From positions 310,001-374,000 of the forward strand of contig NZ_JBGCCU010000007.1 in the NCBI RefSeq assembly GCF_041261445.1: 64,000 nucleotides of DNA, in the 5' to 3' direction. Below, piece after piece: positions 35,290-43,757 of the stretch; the stretch's first letter is position 1; the number at the start of each line of letters is the position of its first letter. Source of the DNA: Catenulispora sp. EB89 (GTDB lineage Bacteria > Actinomycetota > Actinomycetes > Streptomycetales > Catenulisporaceae). The notes under the pieces were generated by a model that saw nothing but the letters and a program-made list of their open reading frames with translations, had not been told where the DNA came from and did no database searches. The position numbers were made by a program, and so were the translations under genes.

Positions 35290-38172
35290 TCACGGATAGG
35301 ACGTGACGTCCGAAGGCGTCGTGTTTGACGGCGTCGCCGCTCCCGTCCCGTTGATGACGTGCTGGATCACGCCGACTCCGCCGAGCGACACGGTGAGCAG
35401 GTCGTGGAACTGCACGCCCGGGGTGTTCGGCGCCTCGAACGCGTGGTCGTTGACCACCGCCGGGTTGACGTTGAAGTAGCAGTAGCTGCCCATGCCGTAC
35501 GCCTGGTGCGACGTCACGCCTGGCGCCACCTGGTACGCCGGGTACCCGTTGGTCGAGCCGTTCATCCAGGCCGCCTGGTTCGGCGGGTCGTAGGGGTTCT
35601 CGTTCTGGAAGAAGATCGTTTCGCCGCCCTGGCCGTTCCAGACGACTTCGCTCTTCTGGTAGTGCTCCACGAACAGGCCGGTCGCCAGCACGTTGTTGCC
35701 GTTGACGGTCAGGCCGTTGTCGGCGGTGTTCGTCGTCCAGCCCACCGTGCCCGCGTTGCCGTGGTCGGCGCGCCAGGCCCAGATGTCGTTGATCAGCGTG
35801 TTGTTGGCGTTGACCACCAGGCTGTCCGTCGCCTTGCCGGCGATGTCGCCGCCGATGCGGAAGAACACGTCCTGGACGGAGGTCGGGTTGGCGCTGTGGT
35901 TGGCGGACGACCCCTGCGTCCCGACGGTCAGCAGGGACGGGGAGTTGGTGGTGCCGGCGTCCAGCAGCAGGCCGCTGATGCGCACGCCGTCGACGTCGGC
36001 GGTCTGGATGGTGGTGTTGCCGTTGGTCGGGATGAGCGTCGGGAAGCCGGTGCCCAGCAGGACCGTGTTCGGGTTGTTGACGTTCAGCGTCTGGTCGATG
36101 TTGTAGACGCCGGGGGTGAAGAACAGGCTGCAGCCCTGGGAGAGGGCGGCGTTCATCTGCTCGGCGGTGTTGTTCGGGGTGACCACGAAGAACTGGCTCA
36201 TCGGCAGCGAGGTGCCGGGAGTCGGGCCGTTCGCCCAGCTCGGGCCGGAGGCGTTGGTCCGCAGCGAGGGCAGGAACACGTGGTAGTTGCCCGAGGAGTC
36301 GACGTACAGGTACGGCACGTCGCGCGACGTCGGCGTGGTGGCCAGCGTCGTCATCGGCGGGGTCGGGAAGCTCTGCGCCGGCGCCCCGGTCACTCCGGAG
36401 AACACCATGTTCCAGACCGATCCGCTCCAGCTGCCCAGGTTGCTGTCCTGGGTGTACCACTGCTGCTGGGAGACGCTGGAGGCCTGTCCGGAGATCTTGG
36501 AGTCCGCGACGTAGCCGCCGCTGGCGTAGCCGTAGCTGGCCGGGTACATCTGGAGCCCGCCGTGGATGTCCATGCGGCGGAACGGCCCGGCCTGCGCGAC
36601 CGCCCAGCGGGTGTTGCCGGCCGACGGGTTGACCGCCATGTTCTCCGCCGAGCGCCAGAAGTTCTGGGTGGCGTTGCCGGTCCCGTCGAACGCGTCGACC
36701 GTGACGTCCCCGTTGATGGTGACGTCGTCAGGGTTCTGACCCAGGCCCTGGATCGAGGTGTAGTAGCCGATGTTGGCGGTGTTGCTGTAGGTGCCCGGCT
36801 TGAACAGCAGCGAGTAGCGCTGGGTGCCGAACTGGTTCAGCTTCTGGGTGTTGAACACCGAGTCGAGCGTGGACTGGATGCTCGCGCTGGACATGCTCGG
36901 GTCGAAGACGTAGACGTTCGGCCCGAAGTTCGGCGTGTTCGACTGGTTGGTGCAGCCGGTCGCGACGCCGGTGACGGTCCAGGTGAAGGACGCGGTCCCG
37001 CTGGCACCGGCGCCGTCGGTGGCGGTCACCGTGGTGGTGAAGGTGCCGGCGGCACTGGCCGTGCCGGTGATCAGACCGGAGGCGGCGTTGATCGACAGGC
37101 CGGTCGGCAGGCCGGTGGCACTGTAGGTCAGGGTCTGCCCGGAGGCCGAGTCAGAGGCCTGGATCTGCAGGTTCGCGGCGGTGTTGAGGGTCGTGGTCTG
37201 GTTTCCGGGGCTGGTGACGGTGACGCCGGTCCCGCCTGTGGAGCTGCCGGTGTGGACCTGGAACTCCCACAGCGAGTAGCCGTAGGCGGTGTTGCGGGCC
37301 GTGCCGTACATCCGGATGTAGCGCCCGGATCCGCTCACGTTGAGCGTCTCGGTGCCGCCGGGGCCGGTGGTGGTGGAGTAGATCGTGGTCCAGGTGGCGG
37401 CGTCGTTCGAGGTCTGGATCTGGTAGGCCTTGCCCGAGGCGGCCTCCCAGTTCAGGACGACCTGGCAGATCGACTGCGTGCTGCCCAGGTCGACCTGGAG
37501 CCACTGCGGGTCGGAGAACTGCGAGGACCAGCGCGTGCCGAGGTTGCCGTCGACCGCTGCTGACGCCGGGAAGGTGGCGTTCTCCAGCGAGGACGCGGTG
37601 GCCGGCTGGTTCAGCGCGGCGTTGGCGGTGCTGCAACCGCCGCCGGAGCCGAGCGTGCCGTAGACCTGGAACTCCCACAGGGAGTAGCCGTACTGCGTCG
37701 CCCGGGCCGTGCCGTACATGCGGACGTAGCGGCCGCTGCCGGCGACCGTCAGGGTCTGGATGCCGCCGGTTCCGGTGGTGGTGGAGTAGATCGACGTCCA
37801 GGTGGTGCCGTCGTTCGAGGTCTGGATCTGGAAGGCCGTGGCGTAGGCGGTCTCCCAGTTCAGCACGACCTTGTCGACGGTGGCGGTCGCGCCGAGGTCG
37901 ACCTGGAGCCACTGCGGGTCGCTGAAGGCGCTGGACCAGCGGGTGCCGGTGTTGCCGTCGGTGGCGTCGGCCGCCGGGGTGCCGGCGTTCTCCTGGGACG
38001 AGGCGGTCGTGGGCTTGCCCTGCGAGAGCAGGCTGTCGGCGGCGTGCGCGGCCGACGGCGCGACGACTGCGTAGGCCGCCATGCTCAGGACGAGGAGGAG
38101 CAGGAACGCGGCGTGCAGGGGGCGGATCAGGGGTCTCCGATGGAGTGTCCCACCGGAGGAGAAGGCCTTCAT
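35290..38172 (-). CDS. Secreted carbohydrate-active-type protein: two F5/8C (discoidin) domains, Ig-like domain, right-handed beta-helix
   Basis: 960 aa. Signal peptide to about residue 44 (LLLLVLSMAAYAVVAPSAAHA). Two discoidin/CBM32-type domains at about 50-175 and 185-310, nearly duplicated (TRWSS.FSDPQWLQVDLG in each, ending GRY(V/I)RMYGTAR...YGYSLWEFQV). A putative Ig (He_PIG) domain lies at 320-400. The remaining 550 residues have parallel beta-helix character (GTYSNTANIGYYTSIQGLG, TPGVYNIDQTLNVNNPNTV, LVVNANNTLINDIWAWRADH) as in pectate-lyase-fold and GH55-like proteins. Exact substrate unknown. ATG 38172 has GGAG upstream. Probably repressed by the divergent LacI. Confidence 0.8.
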   Translation of the reverse strand: MKAFSSGGTLHRRPLIRPLHAAFLLLLVLSMAAYAVVAPSAAHAADSLLSQGKPTTASSQENAGTPAADATDGNTGTRWSSAFSDPQWLQVDLGATATVDKVVLNWETAYATAFQIQTSNDGTTWTSIYSTTTGTGGIQTLTVAGSGRYVRMYGTARATQYGYSLWEFQVYGTLGSGGGCSTANAALNQPATASSLENATFPASAAVDGNLGTRWSSQFSDPQWLQVDLGSTQSICQVVLNWEAASGKAYQIQTSNDAATWTTIYSTTTGPGGTETLNVSGSGRYIRMYGTARNTAYGYSLWEFQVHTGSSTGGTGVTVTSPGNQTTTLNTAANLQIQASDSASGQTLTYSATGLPTGLSINAASGLITGTASAAGTFTTTVTATDGAGASGTASFTWTVTGVATGCTNQSNTPNFGPNVYVFDPSMSSASIQSTLDSVFNTQKLNQFGTQRYSLLFKPGTYSNTANIGYYTSIQGLGQNPDDVTINGDVTVDAFDGTGNATQNFWRSAENMAVNPSAGNTRWAVAQAGPFRRMDIHGGLQMYPASYGYASGGYVADSKISGQASSVSQQQWYTQDSNLGSWSGSVWNMVFSGVTGAPAQSFPTPPMTTLATTPTSRDVPYLYVDSSGNYHVFLPSLRTNASGPSWANGPTPGTSLPMSQFFVVTPNNTAEQMNAALSQGCSLFFTPGVYNIDQTLNVNNPNTVLLGTGFPTLIPTNGNTTIQTADVDGVRISGLLLDAGTTNSPSLLTVGTQGSSANHSANPTSVQDVFFRIGGDIAGKATDSLVVNANNTLINDIWAWRADHGNAGTVGWTTNTADNGLTVNGNNVLATGLFVEHYQKSEVVWNGQGGETIFFQNENPYDPPNQAAWMNGSTNGYPAYQVAPGVTSHQAYGMGSYCYFNVNPAVVNDHAFEAPNTPGVQFHDLLTVSLGGVGVIQHVINGTGAATPSNTTPSDVTSYP

Positions 38173-38261
38173 GACATCTCCTGCTTGGTCAGGGGTTGTT
38201 CAGGCGGCGCGTCGCGGGGTTCGGCGGCGCGGATGGTCCCCGTCGTCGTGCGTGGAACACG

Positions 38262-38389
38262 GAGAGCGCTCTCTCGCAAGGGCGATCGTCGCGCTGAAGT
38301 TTCCGGAATGTCAACGGATTCTGCGACCGAAACTCGGTGGAAGGGTGCTGAATCGGTTCAGTCCCCGGGTCGGAGGGAGAGCGCTCTCC
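38262..38389. promoter_or_regulatory. Paired palindromic LacI operators
   Basis: GAGAGCGCTCTC at 38262-38273 and GGAGAGCGCTCTCC at 38376-38389 are perfect palindromes with the central CG usual for LacI/GalR operators. They lie in the divergent gap between the beta-helix gene and the LacI gene, about 115 bp apart, which would allow looping. Confidence 0.85.
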
Positions 38390-38409
38390 GCCCGTGCTAT
38401 AAACGAAAC

Positions 38410-39459
38410 ATGGCCGCCGACGAGGGGATACCGCGCGCACCGACGCTCGAGGACGTCGCGCGGGTGGCCGGCGTCTCGCGGGCGACGGTGTCCCGCGTCG
38501 TGAACGACACCCGCAACGTCGACCGCCGCATCCGGGAGGTCGTGCAGGCCGCGGTGGCGCAGACCGGCTATGTGCCGAACCAGGCGGCCCGGTCGCTGGT
38601 GACCCGGCGGACCGGTTCGGTGGCGCTGGTCGTGTCAGAGGCCGAGCACCGGAGCTTCGACGACCCCTTCGTGGGCCGGGTGTTCACCGACCCGTTCTTC
38701 GGCCGGGTGGTCAGCGGGATCATCAGCGTCCTGCGTCCGCGCGCGGTGAGCCTGGTGCTGATGCTCGCCGAGACCGACGACTCGCGCCGCCAGCTGATCG
38801 ACTACCTGCGCCAGGGGCACGTCGACGGCGTGCTGCTGATCTCCACGCACGCCGACGACCCGCTGCCGCCGATGCTGATCGAGTCCGGCCTGCCCGCGGT
38901 GCTCTCCCGCCGCCCGACCACCCCGATCCCGATCAGCTACGTCGACGCCGCCCAGCACGCCGGCGCGGGCCTGGCCGCCGACCGGCTGGCCGAGCGCGGC
39001 TGCCGCCAGGTGGCGACCATCTCCGGCCCGCTGGACATGCCGGCCGGCCAGGACCGCCTGCACGGCTTCCGCGAGGCGATGGCCCGCCACGGGCACGCGT
39101 TCGTGCCGTCGGTGGAGGGCAACTTCACGCGCGACAGCGGCGAGCAGGCGATGCGGGAACTGCTGGATCGCTACCCGGACATCGACGGCCTGTTCGCGGC
39201 CAACGACCTGATGGCGCAGGGCGCGCTGCTGGCGCTGCACGACCGGGGGATCGACGTCCCCGGGCGGGTGGCGGTCATCGGGTTCGACGACAGCAGCGCG
39301 GCCACGGCGTGCCGACCGCCGCTGACCACGGTGCGGCAGCCGATCGAGGATATGGCAGCGGCCATGGCGGAGCTGCTGCTGGCGCAGATCGACGATCGGG
39401 AGCCGCGGGTCACGTCGCGGATTTTCGAGCCCACGTTGGTGGTTCGGGAGTCGGCGTGA
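38410..39459 (+). CDS. LacI/GalR-family transcriptional regulator
   Basis: 349 aa. N-terminal HTH and hinge: PTLEDVARVAGVSRATVSRV, then VNDTRNVDRRIREVVQAAVA and GYVPNQAARSLVTRRTG. The periplasmic-binding-like sensor domain has VDGVLLISTH, the LFAANDLMAQGALLAL segment and GFDDSSAATACRPPLTTVRQ. ATG 38410 is 20 bp after the second operator, so it probably autoregulates and controls the divergent beta-helix gene in response to a sugar. Confidence 0.93.
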   Translation: MAADEGIPRAPTLEDVARVAGVSRATVSRVVNDTRNVDRRIREVVQAAVAQTGYVPNQAARSLVTRRTGSVALVVSEAEHRSFDDPFVGRVFTDPFFGRVVSGIISVLRPRAVSLVLMLAETDDSRRQLIDYLRQGHVDGVLLISTHADDPLPPMLIESGLPAVLSRRPTTPIPISYVDAAQHAGAGLAADRLAERGCRQVATISGPLDMPAGQDRLHGFREAMARHGHAFVPSVEGNFTRDSGEQAMRELLDRYPDIDGLFAANDLMAQGALLALHDRGIDVPGRVAVIGFDDSSAATACRPPLTTVRQPIEDMAAAMAELLLAQIDDREPRVTSRIFEPTLVVRESA

Positions 39460-39564
39460 CGGCGTGTCCTTGGCTCACCGTGGGATGACCTCGGAAGGCG
39501 CGATGATCTATCTTGCTGATCGAGTCGATCCCGGACGCATGGACCCGAACGGAGGACCACTACC

Positions 39565-39939
39565 GTGACGGTCTTCGCCTGCTCCTGCAAGCAGCCTCTC
39601 AGCGCTGACCTGCGTGAAGTTCCTTTGCCCCCGCCCGTCATCGAGGAGGCACCCGGCGTCGATACGTTCCTCCCGCCGTGGATGCCGCGCGGGACCTACG
39701 CCATGAATCACCACACCGGCGAGTTCGTACTGCACCCGGACGATGTCACCTCGATGGCGGCTCACCCCGAGCCCCGACGCAGTCGCGGCTGCTGTGGCCT
39801 CGACGGTCTCAGCGGCCCCAACCTGGTCTGCGACAGCTGCGGTGCGGAAGTGGCGACCCAATATTCAGACTGCTGGTCCCAGCAATATGTCGGACTGGTC
39901 CCGGAGTCTGTAGTCATGACCACCGCGCCACCAACGTGA
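39565..39939 (+). CDS. Conserved actinobacterial protein with Cys-rich zinc-ribbon-like segments
   Basis: 124 aa. Begins TVFACSCKQPLSADL and later has GCCGLDGLSGPNLVCDSCGA with EVATQYSDCWSQQYV, so several Cys pairs that could bind zinc. This pattern (CSC..., CCGLDG.dGPNL.C..CG) matches a hypothetical family I associate with Streptomyces-like genomes; role unknown. GTG 39565. No operon partner. Confidence 0.7.
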   Translation: MTVFACSCKQPLSADLREVPLPPPVIEEAPGVDTFLPPWMPRGTYAMNHHTGEFVLHPDDVTSMAAHPEPRRSRGCCGLDGLSGPNLVCDSCGAEVATQYSDCWSQQYVGLVPESVVMTTAPPT

Positions 39940-39962
39940 CCCCGTGAAGTTCCGGCAGCCCA

Positions 39963-39984
39963 AACTATACTGATAAGTTGAGTT
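39963..39984. promoter_or_regulatory. TetR operator half-site region
   Basis: AACTATAC at 39963-39970 followed by AGTTGAGTT (39976-39984) lies just before the TetR ATG. It matches the left arm of the perfect operator at 41632-41653, suggesting autoregulation. Confidence 0.55.
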
Positions 39985-39985
39985 C

Positions 39986-40615
39986 ATGGCCGAAGGACGA
40001 CAGCTGCGCGGCGCGGCGCTCAAGGAGCGGATTCTCGAGGCGGCGCGGGTGACGTTCCTGCGCGAGGGGTTCGACGCGAGTATGGACGAGGTCGCGGCGG
40101 CGGCGGGGACCACCAAGGTCAGTGTCTACGGGCACTTCGGGACCAAGGAGGCGTTGCTCGCGGCGGTCGTCCACGACCAGTTGGGCCGGGCGTTGGCGGA
40201 GCCGATGCGGCTGGTCGTGGAGCGGTTGGCTGATTCGGCGGATGTGCGCGGGGACCTGACGGAGGCGTGCCGGGCCTGGGTGGCCGGGATCGCGTCGCCG
40301 GACATGCTCAGCCTGCGCAACCTGGTCGTGGGGGAGCAGCGGCGCTTCCCGCAGCTCGGCGAGGTGTGGCGGGAGCGGGGGCCGGCGCGCTTTCACGCGG
40401 TGATCGCCGATGCGCTGCGGCGGCAGGTCGACGCGCGGCGGCTCAGCATCGCCGACGTGGATCTGGCGGTGCTTCAGCTGTCGGGGCTGGTCGTCTCGCC
40501 GAACCTGATCTACGGCGCCTACGGGGATCCGGTGGATCCGGACACCCGCGAGCGCCTGATCGTCGCCGGTGTGGACATGTTCGTCAACGAATACCGGTAC
40601 CGCGCCAACGCCTGA
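39986..40615 (+). CDS. TetR-family regulator (AcrR-like C-terminal)
   Basis: 209 aa. HTH: LKERILEAARVTFLREGFDA then SMDEVAAAAGTTKVSVYGHF near residues 10-50. The C-terminal domain resembles the AcrR/TetR_C class (LRNLVVGEQRRFPQLGEVW). ATG 39986. Convergent with the amidohydrolase gene, and the shared AACTATAC box suggests it controls both itself and that gene. The stop lies in a 12-bp tandem repeat. Confidence 0.88.
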   Translation: MAEGRQLRGAALKERILEAARVTFLREGFDASMDEVAAAAGTTKVSVYGHFGTKEALLAAVVHDQLGRALAEPMRLVVERLADSADVRGDLTEACRAWVAGIASPDMLSLRNLVVGEQRRFPQLGEVWRERGPARFHAVIADALRRQVDARRLSIADVDLAVLQLSGLVVSPNLIYGAYGDPVDPDTRERLIVAGVDMFVNEYRYRANA

Positions 40616-40647
40616 CGACGGCCCTGAAGACGGCCCCTGACGCTGTC
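40611..40647. repeat. 12-bp tandem repeat x3 spanning the TetR stop
   Basis: CCTGACGACGGC, CCTGAAGACGGC, then CCTGACGCTGTC (40611-40622, 40623-40634, 40636-40647). The first unit contains the TGA of the TetR gene. Confidence 0.8.
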
Positions 40648-40658
40648 CGAGGGGTCGC

Positions 40659-41600
40659 TCACCCGATGCCGAGCACCCCGGCCGCGTTCTGGTCGAGGAC
40701 CGCCTTGGCCTCGGCGGGGTCGATCTTCGGGTCGTTGATGTAGTCGATCGCGCGCACGAACACGTCGCCGCTCTCGTACGGGAAGTCGGTCCCGAGCAGC
40801 AGCCGGTCCGCGCCGAAGGAGTCGATCGCGGCGCGTAGGGCCGGGACGTGGCCGTGCCCGACCGTGTCGTACCACATCCGGCGCGCGATCTCGCTGGGGA
40901 GGCCCGGGGTTTCGGGCGCCTCCCACTGGTACTGGTTGTCGGCCCGCTGCAGCAGCATCGGCAGTGCCCCGCCGAGGTGCGAGTTGATGATCCTGATGTC
41001 GGGGTAGCGCACCGGGATGCCGTGCGTGATCAGCTGCATGATCGAGATGGTGTCCTCGATCGGCGCGCCGACCATCCACGTCAGGTGGTGGTCGGCGATC
41101 AGCGGCGAGCAGGCGTTGTTGCCGGCCGGGTGCAGGAACAGCACGGCGCCCCGGCGGTCCAGCTCGGCGAAGACCGGCTCGAACTCGGGCTCGACCAGGG
41201 CCCGGCCGAGGACCGTGGTGGTCATCGTCACGCCGGCCATCCGCAGGTCGCCGAGCGCGCGGCCGGCTTCTTCGAGAGCTGCGTCGACGTGCGGCAGCGG
41301 GAGCGCGGCGAAGGCGCGGAAGCGGTCCGGACGCTGCGCCACCAGCTCGGCGTACTGGTCGTTGACGAACCGCGCCGCGGCGACGGCCTTGTCCCGGTCC
41401 TCGCCGTACGGCAGCTGCGGCGACGCCGAGAGCACCTGCGTCTCGACGCCCGCGCGGTCCATCAGCCGCAGCCGGGCTTCCAGCTCCTCGCCGCCCCCGG
41501 CGCCCATGCCGCGCTGCGTGCCGGTGTCGGTCTTGCCCAGGGCGACCAGCAGGTCGAGGTAGTCCTCGGTCCAGTAGTGCGCGTGTACGTCGATCCTCAT
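40659..41600 (-). CDS. Amidohydrolase-family protein (ACMSD-like)
   Basis: 313 aa TIM-barrel metal enzyme. Metal-binding HxH in MRIDVHAHYW, LMDRAGVETQVLSAS, the His in AVLFLHPAGNN, NSHLGGALPMLLQR and the Asp in LLLGTDFPYESG are those of the aminocarboxymuconate-semialdehyde decarboxylase / gamma-resorcylate decarboxylase group. It probably decarboxylates or hydrolyses an aromatic acid. ATG 41600 with GGAGAGGAG upstream. A perfect TetR-type operator lies 32 bp upstream. Confidence 0.88.
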   Translation of the reverse strand: MRIDVHAHYWTEDYLDLLVALGKTDTGTQRGMGAGGGEELEARLRLMDRAGVETQVLSASPQLPYGEDRDKAVAAARFVNDQYAELVAQRPDRFRAFAALPLPHVDAALEEAGRALGDLRMAGVTMTTTVLGRALVEPEFEPVFAELDRRGAVLFLHPAGNNACSPLIADHHLTWMVGAPIEDTISIMQLITHGIPVRYPDIRIINSHLGGALPMLLQRADNQYQWEAPETPGLPSEIARRMWYDTVGHGHVPALRAAIDSFGADRLLLGTDFPYESGDVFVRAIDYINDPKIDPAEAKAVLDQNAAGVLGIG

Positions 41601-41631
41601 GGTGGATCTCCTCTCCGGCCTGACTGCGTCC

Positions 41632-41653
41632 AACTATACCAGCTAGTATAGTT
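41632..41653. promoter_or_regulatory. Perfect inverted-repeat operator
   Basis: AACTATAC-CAGCTA-GTATAGTT (41632-41639 with 41646-41653), an 8-bp perfect inverted repeat with 6-bp spacer, before the amidohydrolase and touching the MFS stop codon. AACTATAC also precedes the TetR gene at 39986. Confidence 0.8.
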
Positions 41654-42929
41654 AAGCCACGGCGTGCCGGGACCTGCTCATGACGGCGAAGCCGATCGTC
41701 GCGACGATTCCGAAGACGGCCGGGAGGAGGAACACGTGCGGCAGCCCGAGCCCGTTGACTCCGAGGCCGCCGGTGACGCCGCCGACGGCGCTGGCGATCG
41801 CCGGCGACGTCATGAAGATGGCCGACGCGGTGGCGACGGCCTCCGGCAGCAGCCGCTGGGCCACGATGATGCCCAGCGCCGCGAACACGCCCCACACGCA
41901 ACCCATCAGGATCTGGCCCGCGAACATGCCGGCAGTGTTTCCAGTCAGGGCGAAGCACAGATTCGCGCCCACGCCGCAGCCGGCGCCGAAGATCATCAGC
42001 CGCATCATGCCGATGCGGCGCGCGGTGATCACCGCCACCGGCATGAGGATCAGCTCGATGAGAGGCTGGATCGCGATCACCGCTCCGCTGACCGCGGTCG
42101 GCAGGTGCATGTCGGTGCGCATGTAGATGGTGAGGTAGCCGTACTTGATCGGTTCTCCGGCGTAGACGAAGCAGTACAGCCCGGTGAACGCCAGCAGCGG
42201 CAGCATCGCGCGCAGCCCGGGACGCCGCGGCACGTGATCGGCGTGCGGACGAGGCGGATGAAGCGAATGAGACTTGACGGCGACCGCCGGACCTCGCGCG
42301 GTACTTGCCGTGCGCGCGAAGCCCATCGGGAAGATCTGGGCAAGCGTGCACAGCCCCGTCGCGCCCAACATCACGCGCGGCCCGGCGGTCGCGGCCAACA
42401 ACGAACCCAGCACCGGCCCGACGATCCACCCGGCCGTCAGAGCCATCCGCACGATCGAGACGACTCCGTCCCCTGCGGTGCCGACGGTCCCGACCGTCTC
42501 CTGGAGGCTGTCATGGAGCTCGGCGAACAGTTGCGACCCCGCAGCGCCTGCGAAGGCCAGCACGAGCGCGCTGATCACGAACGGCATCCACACCTGGTTC
42601 GAGGCGGCCATGCCGAACCAGCCGACGGCGCTGGCGACGGCACACGCCCGGAACAGTCCCAGACGCTTGCCGGTACGATCCGAGCGCGTCCCGATCAGGT
42701 AGCCGGCCAACGGTGCGGTGATGTTCGTCAGGTAGTACAGACCGGCCGTGGTCAGCGACGTGTGCAGATCGTCGACCAGGAACAGGGTGATCTGCGGGGC
42801 GGCGGCGGAGACCCCGAGCCCGGACAGGAACAGCGAGACGGTCGCGCCCCGGTACAGCGGTGAGGCGAGCACCGTGCGCAGCGCGGACGGGGCGGCCGCG
42901 ACCTCATCGTCGGCGAGTGCTGATGCCAC
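41652..42929 (-). CDS. MFS transporter, sugar/drug efflux type
   Basis: 425 aa, 12 helices. Motif A-like GTRSDRTGKRLGLFRACAV, GWIVGPVLGSLLAA and the SetA-like C-terminal half point to sugar or drug efflux proteins of the SET group. GTG 42929 has a GGGGGAT upstream; further upstream GTG codons fall in the palindrome. A 40-bp perfect palindrome covers its promoter and the TetR gene lies immediately upstream on the same strand, so it is probably induced by an exported compound. Confidence 0.85.
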   Translation of the reverse strand: MASALADDEVAAAPSALRTVLASPLYRGATVSLFLSGLGVSAAAPQITLFLVDDLHTSLTTAGLYYLTNITAPLAGYLIGTRSDRTGKRLGLFRACAVASAVGWFGMAASNQVWMPFVISALVLAFAGAAGSQLFAELHDSLQETVGTVGTAGDGVVSIVRMALTAGWIVGPVLGSLLAATAGPRVMLGATGLCTLAQIFPMGFARTASTARGPAVAVKSHSLHPPRPHADHVPRRPGLRAMLPLLAFTGLYCFVYAGEPIKYGYLTIYMRTDMHLPTAVSGAVIAIQPLIELILMPVAVITARRIGMMRLMIFGAGCGVGANLCFALTGNTAGMFAGQILMGCVWGVFAALGIIVAQRLLPEAVATASAIFMTSPAIASAVGGVTGGLGVNGLGLPHVFLLPAVFGIVATIGFAVMSRSRHAVA

Positions 42930-42958
42930 GGTGGGATCCCCCTGGAGAACGGCGCATT

Positions 42959-42998
42959 GTGTACGTTCGTACGTATCGCGATACGTACGAACGTACAC
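42959..42998. promoter_or_regulatory. 40-bp perfect palindrome upstream of MFS gene
   Basis: One half is GTGTACGTTCGTACGTATCG; the other half is its exact reverse complement, with no spacer. Each half contains the TACGTTCGTACG element. It lies between the TetR gene at 43040 and the MFS start at 42929, and is a strong candidate for a double repressor-binding site. Confidence 0.9.
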
Positions 42999-43039
42999 TG
43001 ACGGCTTCGCCGCCGGAAAGGGGTTTCCGGTTCCGGAAC

Positions 43040-43735
43040 TCAGCCCGCGGTGATGCGGCGCACGGCCTCGGCGGTCCGGGCGCGCTCGGGCGGGATGGTG
43101 TCCAGCGCGGCGTGGAGGAAGAGCCCTTCGATCAGCGCGTCGAGCATGTGCGTGGTCGGCTCGTCGAAGAACGTCCGCAGCGCGCGGCGGCTGCGCGCCA
43201 TCCAGTCGCAGGTCAGGGTGCGGAACTCCGGTTTGCGCGCGGCCAGGGTGTAGAGCTCGGTGGTCAGCACGAGTTCACGCTGCGAGTCGAGCAGGTCGGC
43301 GTGGATGAGCCCGACCACCGCGGCGCGCGCCTCGTCGGCGGTCGCGGCCTGCCGGAACCACTGCTCGTAGCGGGTGGCGATGGTGTCGGCGAACTTCTCG
43401 AAGGAGACCCGCAGTAGCTGGTCCATGTCGTCGAAGTGGTAGGTCATCGACCCCAGCGGCACGTCGGCGTGCGCGGCGACCTTCCGGTGCGAGACGCCGG
43501 CGACCCCGACCTCGGCGATCACGTCGAGCGTGGCGTCGATGATGCGGCCGCGCCGATCGGGATCGAAGCGGCGGCTGCGGGCGGCGGCCGGTCGTCGCGC
43601 GCCTGAGGGTTTCACGCCGGAGGGTTTCACGTCAGAGGGCTGCGCGCTGGAGGGTTGCGTGCGTCGCGCGCTGGAGGGTTTCACGCCGGAGCGCCGCGCG
43701 CCTGAGGGTGTCGCGTCTGCGTCCATTGCGCCCAT
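43040..43735 (-). CDS. TetR-family regulator with repeat-encoded N-terminal extension
   Basis: 231 aa. The HTH (IIDATLDVIAEVGVAGVSHR, AAHADVPLGSMTYHFDD) starts only at about residue 60; before it is a low-complexity tail of Lys/Pro/Ser/Gly pentapeptides such as KPSGV and KPSGARRP. The C-terminal TetR_C region is AcrR-like. ATG 43735 or 43726. It lies between the MFS and acetyltransferase genes, all on the minus strand, and probably binds the GTACG palindromes near both promoters. Confidence 0.85.
   Translation of the reverse strand: MGAMDADATPSGARRSGVKPSSARRTQPSSAQPSDVKPSGVKPSGARRPAAARSRRFDPDRRGRIIDATLDVIAEVGVAGVSHRKVAAHADVPLGSMTYHFDDMDQLLRVSFEKFADTIATRYEQWFRQAATADEARAAVVGLIHADLLDSQRELVLTTELYTLAARKPEFRTLTCDWMARSRRALRTFFDEPTTHMLDALIEGLFLHAALDTIPPERARTAEAVRRITAG
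43598..43711. repeat. 15-bp minisatellite in the TetR N-terminus
   Basis: About seven imperfect 15-bp units (CACGCCGGAGGGTTT-type) keep the frame and encode the pentapeptide repeats. One irregular spacer near 43658-43666 interrupts the array. Confidence 0.8.
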
Positions 43736-43757
43736 CGTATTACCGCGCCGGCCCGGG

